Below, in pieces: positions 54,586-64,000 of a DNA stretch of 64,000 nucleotides. The notes below the pieces were generated by a model, which ran no database searches, was not told the origin of the DNA, and was given only the letters and a program-made list of their open reading frames with translations. This stretch comes from Agapanthus africanus (Eukaryota; Streptophyta; Magnoliopsida; Asparagales; Amaryllidaceae). Each line of letters begins with the position of its first letter. The stretch's first letter is position 1. A program made the position numbers and the translations under genes. The DNA lies in contig JASDDO010000026.1 of the NCBI GenBank assembly GCA_030015575.1, forward strand, positions 451,647,096-451,711,095, read 5' to 3'.

Positions 54586-55323
54586 CCTAACAAGCGAGGA
54601 GATTACTCGCTCATTAGGGGATTAAAAGACATTCTAATTAAAAGAGAATTAAAACAAAGAATTTAAAGTAACTTACTAATTTTTATTGATGGCTCTCTCC
54701 AAGAAAGAATACAGAACAGATCTGAATTTGTGAAATGAAAAGAGACATAGGGTTTTACAATTTCTGATTACAATTTATAAGCAAACAGGTAAAACTAGGG
54801 TTACAGATTCTCGCGCATGTGCTTTTACAGATATGCCCACGTAAAATCCAAACCCCCGCACCGACGCACCGACACCAAAAAAATACACCGACACGGGCTT
54901 TAAATGGCCGCGGAACCGCGGCATTAGTGGGCTTGGGCCGCGATTCCGTGGCCCTTTGGTGAGATCATCTCACCAAACTTCCTGGGCTGGTTCTTTATAC
55001 TTTGGGCTTTTTATTTCCATAATTCTTTTCTCTGTTTGGCTTCTTATTCTTCTCCAGATCTTTCAGTGAAAACTTGTAGCGATCTTTTAACCGTTTGCCT
55101 TGACATTTTGGACCCTGCACTGTTCTTCATCTAGGCTTGACTAGGACCCTTCTACTTGTTGGTCAAAAGTCACTCTTTTGTATCGTTTTTTTGTCTTTTT
55201 CACTGTATTCGCTCCAAGAACCTGTATCCTGTAACATACAGCAGACATGCGTCAAAAGCACCTGTTTAATTATAAAACGAATAAGAATTGGGGAATATAA
55301 ATTGCAATATTATGATATGAACA
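54586..55323 (-). repeat. TAT1 3' LTR, plus-right part
   Basis: Continues from 47816 after TAT2; matches 60057-60784, ending GATATGAACA. Joined length is about 1292 bp against 1272 in the 5' LTR; two visible 10-bp indels explain the difference. The GC hairpin lies at 54906-54953. Confidence 0.93.
54906..54953 (-). other. GC-rich hairpin, TAT1 3' LTR
   Basis: Arms 54906-54922 and 54937-54953. The second arm carries a G-to-A and a C-to-T change relative to the perfect copy at 60367-60414. Confidence 0.78.
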
Positions 55324-55338
55324 AATACCCCCAAACTT
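55324..55338 (-). other. TAT1 polypurine tract
   Basis: AATACCCCCAAACTT on the plus strand, flush with the LTR end at 55323. Confidence 0.85.
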
Positions 55339-56771
55339 ATCTTTTGCTCGTTCTCGAGCAAACTTATTATTTTATTCACTAAAATCCTAACCACACTTTC
55401 GCAGGGAAACGCGATTGCACTGAGCACGTGCAACAAGCCGTTAAACCTCTAGGTGTCCCTAGTAGGAGGAGTGTTGTCTCCTGAGGGTTTTCAGCGGATT
55501 ATATCCACAAAATCCTATCAACTCGGCCCATTTACTTTTGTTCTCCAATTAGGTTTTCTAACAAGGAATTCTATTATCTTTTGACTCGCAAATTATCCAT
55601 CCACATTCTTCACGCTTCCTCATTATTTAACTTAAGATTATATGTTATGTAGACCTACTTAGCTTTCGGCATCTCTTAAGTCTTCCTTCTAGGGTTTCCT
55701 TTTCACTTAGAAATTTCTATCAACTCTATTAAAGATACAAGTTCTATCTTTCATTCGTTTCTCTTATCTAAACTCTAATCACATATCCCCACGTGTGTGT
55801 ATAGATCACCCCTACACTTGGAAATTCAAATCAAGCAATCGTACTCTCGTCCATTGTCCAAAGCACTTATTAATTAGTGAATTTTTTAAATGAAATTTGC
55901 TTACACATCCTTCATGCGACCGTTAATACTTCTTGAGGTACCAACAACCGATTACAAGATGCGTTAGCACTTTAAAGCGTACTTCCTAGTTTTGCAACAC
56001 CCAAGGCTTTAGCAGTGACTCCCAAACCAGTTGGTCTAAGGCACTAGGTGATGAAGCACCCTCGCAAAATATTTTTTCTATTTTTGCAGCCTTAAGTAAT
56101 CACAAAAACCAGTGTCCATTTTTTTTATTCTTTATTCACATTTATATATATATATATATATATTTTTTCATTGTACTAAGGACTTTAGACAAGAGCATTT
56201 CAAGGTCTCTTCTACTATTCCAAGTTTCAAGGTGTGTGATTGTGCAAATTGTAGGGTATACATTTTCAGAATCTAGACTTAAGCTAGGAACTATTTTTCA
56301 AACTTATACTCTAATAAGAATATCAATACTCTTCCCTCATTTTAACTTAACCCAAGAAGTGAACCCAAAATTTGCCTATTTCTAAATAAACTACAAGGCA
56401 TATACTTTCTACCGTTAAACTTTAAGGAATGTTATTTTTAGGGTTTTTAATTCACTAAGTCTAAGATCTAGTTGTTCCTAACCAGTTAACCTATTTGTCA
56501 AACTTAAATCAAATATGCCAAAATTGAATACAATAATTTTTATAATTTTTGAATTTTTTTCAATTTTTATGGGTTTTTAAATAAGTATGCAAATGCAAAA
56601 ATATGTACAAATGAATGTGAAGGAAGAAGACATACCGAGCATACCCCCAAACTTGAACTTGACAGTGTCCTCACTGTCATACTAAACCAAGAGGGTCAAA
56701 ATGTCGGCACTCCCCTGTTTATTTATTTACAATTTTTTTTTAATGTTTTGAAAAAAAAAATTAATTTTTTT
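55339..56771 (-). other. TAT1 3' non-coding region with blocks shared with TAT2
   Basis: Conserved blocks at 55392-55515 and 55900-56065, a second purine-tract-like copy at 56641-56654 followed by a CAGTGTCCTCACTG stem, and a (TA)10 microsatellite at 56143-56162. No ORF supported. Confidence 0.7.
56143..56162. repeat. (TA)10 microsatellite
   Basis: Ten TA units inside TAT1. Absent from the aligned TAT2 stretch. Confidence 0.9.
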
Positions 56772-58733
56772 TTATAGAAAAAGAAAACAAAAATATATAT
56801 ACATATATACAACAAGGTTCCCCCCAAACTTAAGTTTGGCCTTACACAAGCCAAAGGTTAGCACCAACCATTCAAAAATCTTATCATTGTAATGGTATAG
56901 TTGGTGCAAGAATGGGGTGGAAAGAAAAGAGATGAGAAGCACACGAGACCGTGTGGAAAGAAAAATGGAAGATGGTCTTGGCGGAGGAGAAGAATGGAGG
57001 AAAAGAGAAAGAAGTAGAGTACGATCTTGAGGGTGTAAATCGAGTGAATAAATTAGCGCAATTTATGATGACCGATGTGTTAAAAGCGATTGCGTTAACC
57101 TATCAACCCGTCGAGAAATGGGGTCAAATCCCTCAAGATTTGCAAGAAAACATGGGTACGCCGAACTTGGTATTGGAGATGAAAGCGTAACGGTCTCTTG
57201 TACGGTCGGAACGATAGGAAGGACAAAAGGGAGTGAATTAGGGATAGCATCATTCTCACCGTAGTAAACTGTCTCGAACTTAAAAGATTCCATTAATGGT
57301 TCGAAACTACTATAAGCAACCGAGTCTGATAGTTCAATTAACTCATCTGAAAATGTAAAGGATTCCAACTCGGGCGGTGAGTCATTAATATCGTCCGAAA
57401 AAGTGAAACACTCGTAAGTGTTATCGGTTATGAGAACTGTGTCAGATTCAAGGGAAAATTTTTCAAGCTCACAGTCTTCAAGCGTGATATTAGGCGTGGT
57501 CGGAACGATGGAAAGGAGGGAGGGTGATTTAGTTAAATATTCAAGAGGATGAATTGGAAAATCCGACACATCAAAGAAAAATGGTTCAACCTCAATATGA
57601 TCCTCAAAACTTTCCTCAATACTATCCTTATAATTCTCCTCAAAATTCAACTCATCCATGCCATTATCATCAAAATCAAGACGCATATGAGGTTCGGGAG
57701 AAACATTTAATAATGCGGGATGATGATTTGGACATAAAATTTCAATCAAATCGACAGGTTCATCATCCGAAATTTTCCCGGCGTCTATATCCTCAATCAA
57801 GTGAAAATCAATTTTTTTAGACACCTCATCGAAAGCATGGATATTTATCGATTTGGGTTCTAGAGTGGAGGTGTAAAGATCGAAAGGATTATGGGTGGTT
57901 TCACTCGAAAGGGGTTCTTCACAATTTGGCAAATCAAACACTACAAAATCACACAACTCGTTTTTATTTTGAACTTGTGAATCATTTAGGACATTCGATG
58001 GAAAACTGGAGTTGTGGGCTTCAATTGGGTAAGGGTAGGATTGATTTGGAAATCCTCTCTCATTCTCACTCTGTCCAACCGCCTCCTTATACATTGAAAA
58101 ATTTGAAGCTAGCGGGAAACTAGCTACCGTTTCACTAGGTTGCATAAGGGCGGCCACAGACGCTTCCACATTCCTAGTCATTTTTTTTGTTGCTGCGATA
58201 TATGGCTCCAACGACTCTTCCAAACTAGACTTGGGTGGTAAGGGAGGTTCGGTAAAAGATTCGAAATCGTGTGGGTATGCAAAACTCCCTAATGGCTGTG
58301 TGGAAACAGTGTCTAGTGAGGGTGGTAAGGTCGGGTAGGATTGGTAGGAAGTGGGTGATTGGATAGGGGTAGGGTAAACATATGGATAACAAGGTGAATA
58401 ATCGTGTGGATCCCTAGAACTAGATGAGTGGAGAGGGGTGAAAGATCGGCTGCGAGATTGAGCAATATGCTCAGCAATGGACATCGGCTTAGGAGTGACA
58501 AAAGGACTCGAAAAAGTGGTGTCAACATATGGAGGTGGTAAAGGTTGACTTGGTTGACACAAAGTGGGTTGCAAAGTCAAACTGTTTCTCCTAGACGCCT
58601 CTATTTGATCTTTCAAAGATTTTTTAGGCATGGAAGGATCGTCTTTAAATTGACCGAACAAATTGACGTACGACGCAAAATTAGGTTCGGGATACCAAAG
58701 TTCGGCAAGTGATTTATTATGTGGGGTACCCAT
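56772..58733 (-). pseudogene. TAT1 ORF, unknown protein family shared with TAT2 (one stop)
   Basis: Not recognised. The start at 58733 is preferred over an upstream in-frame ATG at 58796 because the TAT2 homology begins here (MGTPHNKSLAEL). The frame is open to TAA at 57065-57063, then continues in the same frame without further stops to TAA at 56774-56772, and the C-terminal part holds NDKIFEWLVLTFGLCKAKL, which matches the end of the TAT2 protein. So a 653-codon family ORF carries one late stop. Conserved blocks: SLKDQIEASRRNS, MSIAEHIAQSRSRSF, PLGSFAYPHDFESFTE, ELCDFVVFDLPNCEE with NPFDLYTSTLEPK, and a CPNHH...PEPHMRLDFDDNG segment. The middle is acidic and repetitive (FEDHIEVEPF, FSDDINDSPPE). 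No zinc knuckle, active site or membrane segment. The second half of the frame overlaps a purine-tract-like sequence at 56819-56833. Confidence 0.8.
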
Positions 58734-59492
58734 GTTGTAAGAAGGGGAAAAGAAAGAAAGTTTGTTGGTGGTGGTGCAAGGATTTATTTGCGGCAAAAAT
58801 TTGCAAGTTTTCTAAAAAAATTTCCATTTTCTTTTTCTCTTTATTTGGAAATTGTTGCAAAAAGATTTTGATAAAAGATATGCAACAGCAAAATATTACT
58901 TGCAATCAGTTTTTATTTTACGCGGGGCCCAAAAATCCTGCACAAGATCGTTATTTGGAAGGGAATATATTTTTAAAGTGCACAAAATCCTGCAGGCATT
59001 TTTCAGAAAATATATGGAGATTTTTGCAGAGGAAGAAAAGATAGGCTTACAGAAAAATTTGCATAGGATGTCGTAACTAGAATGCAGCTTTTCCACGGCC
59101 AAATGGGGGTTCCCACCGCTGTTCCGCGGCGTTAAAGTCGGCACGGATCCCCAAAAAAAATCTGTGATGATGATTCGTCTAGAGCGTGGCGGAACCGCGG
59201 CCTGAAGGTAGGTACGGCCGCGGTTTCGCGGTCAGGGTAGGTGATCAGGTCAAAAAAAATTTGTGGCTGTTCTGTTGTTAAAACTCTCTTCCGTTTCGAT
59301 ATCCCGTTTTCTGTTTTGCTTTCTGCAAATCTCCAGATCCGTCTCGATTTATCCTGCAAGATTCACACAACAAAGTACCCTTTCCAAAAAAATAACAATT
59401 GATATATTTTTATATTTTTTGTGATTTTTCAGATTTTTCAGATTTTTTAAATTTTGATTAACCCGAAATTGCGAAAAGGAAATAACACGCCA
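58734..59492 (-). other. TAT1 leader between PBS and ORF
   Basis: About 760 nt with no supported ORF. It carries a GC-rich hairpin (59189-59229) and, further on, a weaker CCACGGCC...TTCCGCGGC pair near 59094-59130. Confidence 0.55.
59189..59229 (-). other. GC-rich hairpin, TAT1 leader
   Basis: Arms GCGGAACCGCGGCC (59189-59202) and GGCCGCGGTTTCGC (59216-59229), 14 positions with one G-T wobble. It lies about 265-305 nt after the PBS, comparable with the copia leader position. Confidence 0.75.
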
Positions 59493-59510
59493 TCCCCGGC
59501 AACGGCGCCA
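59493..59510 (-). other. TAT1 primer binding site (tRNA-Asp)
   Basis: The same 18-nt tRNA-Asp 3' end as at 53118-53135, 2 nt from the LTR start at 59513. Confidence 0.95.
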
Positions 59511-59512
59511 TT

Positions 59513-60784
59513 TGATTTGTTCAAAAATATATGTTAACCGTAATCGGAAACGGCGTCGCTTTGCAGCTTGCCGGTGAATACGGGTCGATCCACAGAGATG
59601 TGTAATTTTCTTAATGTGTTTTTACGAGTTGATTCCAAATGTTGTTTGGATTGATTTATTATGTCTAAAAAACCTAGATCTATCAATAAACTAAATTAAA
59701 GTCTTGCTAGGGTTAGGCTTAGGGGAAGTTGGGAGATTAAAGGTTCCCTCACCGCTTTCAATGCCTTATTTTAGATCTATTAGATGTTATAGTAATTATC
59801 AATAAAGTGGATTAGAATATTTTGGGAAGATATTTCTTCCTCTAGATTCTTGTTCTTCCTTTATCGATACTTACCCTAACCTCCATGGAAAACACGTGCA
59901 ACCGGTCCTTTACACTACGGTGTCACCATTACCTCGAGGGATAAGGTGCCGTAGGGAGCGGGGTGTGCGTGCATGCATGGATTTCTAATTCTTAGGTATG
60001 AAATGGCATGAAAGGGGTGAGAGATCTCATCTCTCAAACCTTTCCCTAAGGCTAACCCTAACAAGCGAGGAGATTACTCGCTCATTAAGGGACTAAAAGA
60101 CATTCTAATTAAAAGAGAATTAAAACAAAGAATTAAAAGTAACTTACTAATTTTTATTGATGGCTCTCTCCAAGCAAGAATACAGAACAGATCTGAATTT
60201 GTGAAATGAAAAGAGGCATAGGGTTTTACAATTTCTGATTACAATTTATAAGCAAACAGGTAAAACTAGGGTTACAGATTCTCGCGCATGTGCTTTTACA
60301 GATATGCCCACGTAAAATCCACCCCCGCACCGACACCAAAAAAATACACCGACATGGGCTTTAAATGGCCGCGGAACCGCGGCATTAGTAGGCTTGGGCC
60401 GCGGTTCCGCGGCCCTTTGGTGAGATCATCTCACCAAACTTCCTGGGCTGGTTCTTTATACTTTGGGCTTTTTATTTCCATAATTCTTTTCTCTGTTTGG
60501 CTTCTTATTCTTCTCCAGATCTTTCAGTGAAAACTTGTAGCGATCTTTTAACCGTTTGCCTTGACATTTTGGACCTTGCACTGTTCTTCATCTAGGCTTG
60601 ACTAGGACCCTTCTACTTGTTGGTCAAAAGTCACTTTTTTGTATCGTTTTTTTGTCTTTTTCACTGTATTCGCTCCAAGAACCTGTATCCTGTAACATGC
60701 AGCAGACATGCGTCAAAAGCACCTGTTTAATTATAAAACGAATAAGAATTGGGGAATATAAATTGCAATATTATGATATGAACA
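59513..60784 (-). repeat. TAT1 5' LTR (1272 bp)
   Basis: Plus-strand ends TGATTTGTTCAAAAATATATG and GATATGAACA, then GGTGC (60785-60789). Collinear with the split 3' LTR. The uninterrupted CTAACCCTAACAAGCG near 60053 shows the empty TAT2 site. GC hairpin at 60367-60414. Confidence 0.95.
60367..60414 (-). other. GC-rich hairpin, TAT1 5' LTR
   Basis: Arms GGCCGCGGAACCGCGGC (60367-60383) and GCCGCGGTTCCGCGGCC (60398-60414): a perfect 17-bp stem with a 14-nt loop. Each arm is itself almost palindromic (CCGCGG on both sides of AA or TT). Confidence 0.88.
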
Positions 60785-63700
60785 GGTGCTTTATGTGCTT
60801 TATGCAAATTATAAATTTTTATGATTAATTATACACTATTTTAATGCTAATCACGATTAAATATCGCTAATCGTGCATTAAGCTTGTTTTGTGCACATAA
60901 CATGCACCATGTCACATTTTAGCACTTACATTTTATCATGGCTTTTCTTTTGTATTTTCATTCATGGTTTTATTTTATAATATAAGAGAAAAGAAAAGAA
61001 AAGAAAAGAAAACAAAGAAAAAGAAATGAGTACAATAATGAGGGATAGGCATGAGAGAGAGTGAGAGAGGGTGAGGGTTTTGTTGACTTGGCCATTCTAT
61101 CCTCCATCATTTTCCTTCATCTTTTCCCTCCCTCTTAACCCCATGGAAGCACCCTCTCCTCCACCATCTTCAACCTTCACAAACAACCCCAAATCAAACC
61201 CAAAACATCATTCCCTCTTCACAAAAAACATGCACAAGCTTCTCACAAACACTTTGGACCAAGAAAAATCTGATTTTGAAGACTTGGGGCAACACAAGAA
61301 AATTATTGAGTTGCCAAATGAGATATTTTCTTTACCATTAGCATTGTATTTCCATTACTTTAGCGCCTATATAAGTTTAGAAGTGTTTTGATGCGGATTT
61401 GTAGGCTTTGAAAATTCCTAGAGAGGGTTAGGGTTTTAATTGAGTTGTGTTGGTGAACTTGAGCCTTATTGATGACCTTAGACCCCCTACAATGATAGAA
61501 ACCCATACCAAACCCAACTGAAACCCAAAATACTAAAAACAGAAACTTTCATGTCGGTTTTAGGTTTACATTGAGGGTGCAGGGAATCTGGAGTGATACG
61601 AGACCAATACGAGAAAACCAAACAATACCAGGGACCAAATTAGGACACTAGGAAGCCACCCTGACCAGACGAGCCCCAACAGAGACCCCCTGGCCAATCT
61701 GGCCGGATTTTTGGAGGAAGTGGCCAGCCACTCTGTGGAGTTAGGTGCCCAGGCTTCTTCAGTAGCTCACATACACCCTATACATCACCCCAGTATTGTT
61801 TGTGTATTTAGTTTTGACCTGAACTAAAATCTGGAGCATGTTTTCTTGGTTTCTTCCTTATGTTTTGTGATGTTTATGAATTTTAGTTTTGATATTTTGT
61901 TTGATATTGATCACTTGATGTTTGTACGTCTATATCGAGGGTTATTTGGTTGAATTGCGAGATGTAGACCATAGGTTTTGACCTATGTAAGATTCGCATA
62001 TCGTTTTGGTTTTGAATTGGATTTTAATGCGATATGATACGTTATTATATATAGGTACCCTCACGAGGACTTCGAGACGACAAGCAAGCGCATGGCGACA
62101 TCGGCATCGGCAAGCGAGGATCAAGGTGAGTAGATTTACATCTACGGGGGAAGTCGGGTGGATGGCGTATAGCACCCCTGCAAACTTTGATGGAAACTGA
62201 TTTATATATATAGAATATGGTTAAGGGAACCAATAATAGGAAACTATAGATAGAGTTAAATGATAATTAGAGAAACCATATTAGAAACTATAGGATAGTT
62301 AGAAGCGATATGATATGATTGATATGTAATGACGACATTCGAGGATGTTGTTCGACGATATTGCCGTATTGGATACTATAGGACTAGATAGCCGACATAG
62401 GTGTGTCATCCGAACCATACCTATTTCAGAATGATGAATCGTATGCATTTTTTAAACAGATATCTTCAGGGACGTTACGGATTTTCAAATGATATATTTT
62501 CCTTAAAAACACCGTAGCCCCTACTTTCAAAAACTACGATTTGCATCTTTTAAAAAAGCGATTATATGGTTCGGGTATGTATGTTAGATTTGATACGTAT
62601 GCTTAGAGTAGAGGTAGAATGTATTGGTAAAATTGACTTGATATGGGAGATAAATGCGATGAAAAGATTAGACGATGTGATTTGATGATTTGTTGGTATA
62701 CGGATGCGAGTCGATTAAGATGATTGATACCTTTGCCGGTCCTCTGATACGAGATTGTTATGGATGTGACTTGGGACATAGGTATATAGATATATCTAAA
62801 GATGTGAATCTTGAATGATAAGCCGTACGAGGCGTTAGTTCCGTACCCTCATTGTCGTAGAGGTTGATAGGATCCCTATTGGTTTTATGCCGCCGTACGA
62901 TGATTTTCCGTACGTGATGAGTTTGACTTGATGATTGATCCATACCCTTAACTAGAGGATGCCGTACGATGGATTATACCGTATGTGATGTTGTGAGGCT
63001 AGATGCTGATTGATAGATTCACCGACTCAGACATATGATAGATACGCATACCTTATAGCTTTTAGCCGATGATTTACCTTATGCAGCATTCATGTTATAC
63101 TCATTGCATTTCATATACCTGTGCTTGTACGCTTACACCATTATTGATGATGCGTATGTTACATGTACACAGATTTGCCGGCTCACACACTTCATCATCG
63201 ATAATTGCCATGTCACTACATAGTAGAATTGCTGCATCATGATATGACTCCTTGCATGATTCACTTGTTATAGTTACATATGCACCCTTATACGATGTTG
63301 TATTTGACTTTGGAGAATTTGGGAACCGCAAGATATATTTTTAAAAACTTGATTCTTTTAAAAGAGTGGTTTTCCCTCGATATGTGCATGTTAATATTCT
63401 ATATTGCATGATATAAGGATATGCTTACATTTCTGTTATATGTCGCATACATCATGCTTTACAATTATACGCATTGAGATATGTCATTTTCATGAGATTT
63501 CTGGATTTGAGAACCGTAGTCCTTTTAAAAGAAAGTATGTATTGTTTTAAAAACCCGGTTTCTCTTGATATGATATTTCAGTGCGTCCACCATGCGTTTT
63601 CTCGGTTCTGAGACGTATTACTGTGATACCCGATTCTAGGAGCCGGATGAGGCTGAATGCGGGTATATGGTGGACCCGGTATGGTACCCCGGGGCAAGAA

Positions 63701-64000
63701 AGGGATGCTGTATAGCAGACGGTGAGCCTGGAAGGGGGACTATTACTTACCGGTGATAGTATTTGGGCTCGGCGGACATCCAGAGGATACCGACCAGAGT
63801 CGGGAGATGTTCTGGGCCGATCCAGACTAACGGAGCCCGAGGGCCGATCCGGACTGACGGAGTCCGAGAGATATGAGGATTTACGTGCCGATGCTGAGCA
63901 CGGTTTTCATGATGTTTTCGAGTGTCGATGCTAGGCACTCAGGTTCCATGATTTTGATGTGTCGCGAGGGACACACGTTGATTTATATCCTCATATTTTC
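60785..64000 (+). repeat. TEK 3' LTR, second part (runs off the window)
   Basis: Resumes after TAT1 with GGTGCTTTATGTGC and matches 39424-42600 with scattered substitutions and small indels. It is visibly more diverged than the COP-B1 or TAT2 LTR pairs. The ORF at 61071-61391 is an altered copy of 39530-39982 and is not called a gene. Confidence 0.92.

Larger units (their letters stand above)
47263..60784 (-). mobile_element. TAT1: non-autonomous Tat/Athila-type element, minus strand
   Basis: Element strand: 5' LTR 60784-59513, tRNA-Asp PBS 59510-59493, one ORF (58733-56772), purine tract 55338-55324, and 3' LTR 55323-54581 plus 47816-47263, split by TAT2. Perfect duplication GGTGC. Own length about 6.75 kb. 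No gag, RT or integrase domain is recognisable. Confidence 0.93.
17685..64000 (+). mobile_element. TEK: long-LTR Ty3/gypsy (Tekay/Del-like) derivative, with nested insertions
   Basis: The 5' LTR is 17685-17847 plus 39424-43524 (about 4.26 kb without insert). The PBS is 43529-43540, the interior 43525-47112, the purine tract 47100-47112, and the 3' LTR runs from 47113 past the window end. The LTR ends (TGTAACATTTCAG, GGGTCGTGACA) and length suggest a Tekay/Del-type chromovirus, but no pol domain is recognisable in the 3.6-kb interior, so it resembles a large non-autonomous derivative. It is inserted in TATG; TTCGT at 17680-17684 is the expected left duplication, the right copy being off the window. 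Confidence 0.85.

Noticed and set aside
60367..60414. Rho-independent terminator or microRNA precursor
   Set aside because: No T-tract logic applies in a plant genome, the stem is shorter than a usual plant microRNA precursor, and it occurs as a fixed retroelement part.

Overview
This is nuclear DNA from a plant, most likely a flowering plant with a large, repeat-rich genome. I found no host gene, rRNA, tRNA gene, CRISPR array or bacterial feature. Almost every base belongs to LTR retrotransposons nested inside one another. The species cannot be named from this window. Working labels used throughout: COP-A, COP-B1, COP-B2 and COP-C (Ty1/copia type), TEK (long-LTR Ty3/gypsy type, Tekay/Del-like), TATG (Ty3/gypsy pol of the Tat type), TAT1, TAT2 and TATS (Tat/Athila-type, primed by tRNA-Asp or homologous to such elements).

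Layout. 1-4479 is the 3' part of COP-A (+): a pol frame with one stop, then its 3' LTR. It is inserted in the left LTR of COP-B2 (-), which runs to 12890. COP-B2 is inserted in TATG (-), of which 12891-17684 is visible: RNase H, RT, protease and gag remnants. TATG is broken on its right by TEK (+, 17685 to beyond 64000). The TEK 5' LTR is split by COP-C (+, 17848-39418). COP-C in turn contains a complete COP-B1 (+, 23489-33600, target duplication AAACA) and a solo LTR, TATS (34161-35836, duplication AGACT). The TEK interior (43525-47112) has no recognisable pol. Its 3' LTR starts at 47113 and is split by TAT1 (-, 47263-60784, duplication GGTGC), whose own 3' LTR is split by TAT2 (-, 47817-54580, duplication CTAAC). 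The window ends inside the TEK 3' LTR. Nesting gives the order: TATG, then TEK and COP-B2, then COP-A, COP-C and TAT1, then COP-B1, TATS and TAT2.

How the parts relate. Only COP-A is close to coding. COP-B1 and COP-B2 share a dead RT (catalytic Asp to Gly) and a shared 9-nt deletion, yet both are whole elements in different places, so the lineage probably moved using proteins supplied in trans. In COP-B1, COP-B2 and COP-C the gag region is replaced by about 2-3.5 kb of non-coding DNA that carries the same ordered set of hairpins and repeats, with compensatory base changes. TAT1 and TAT2 each carry a single related ORF of unknown function, each interrupted by one different stop, plus conserved non-coding blocks. 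TEK has an array of small hairpins. These structured, non-coding or unknown-coding modules in elements that look non-autonomous are the most unusual content of the window.
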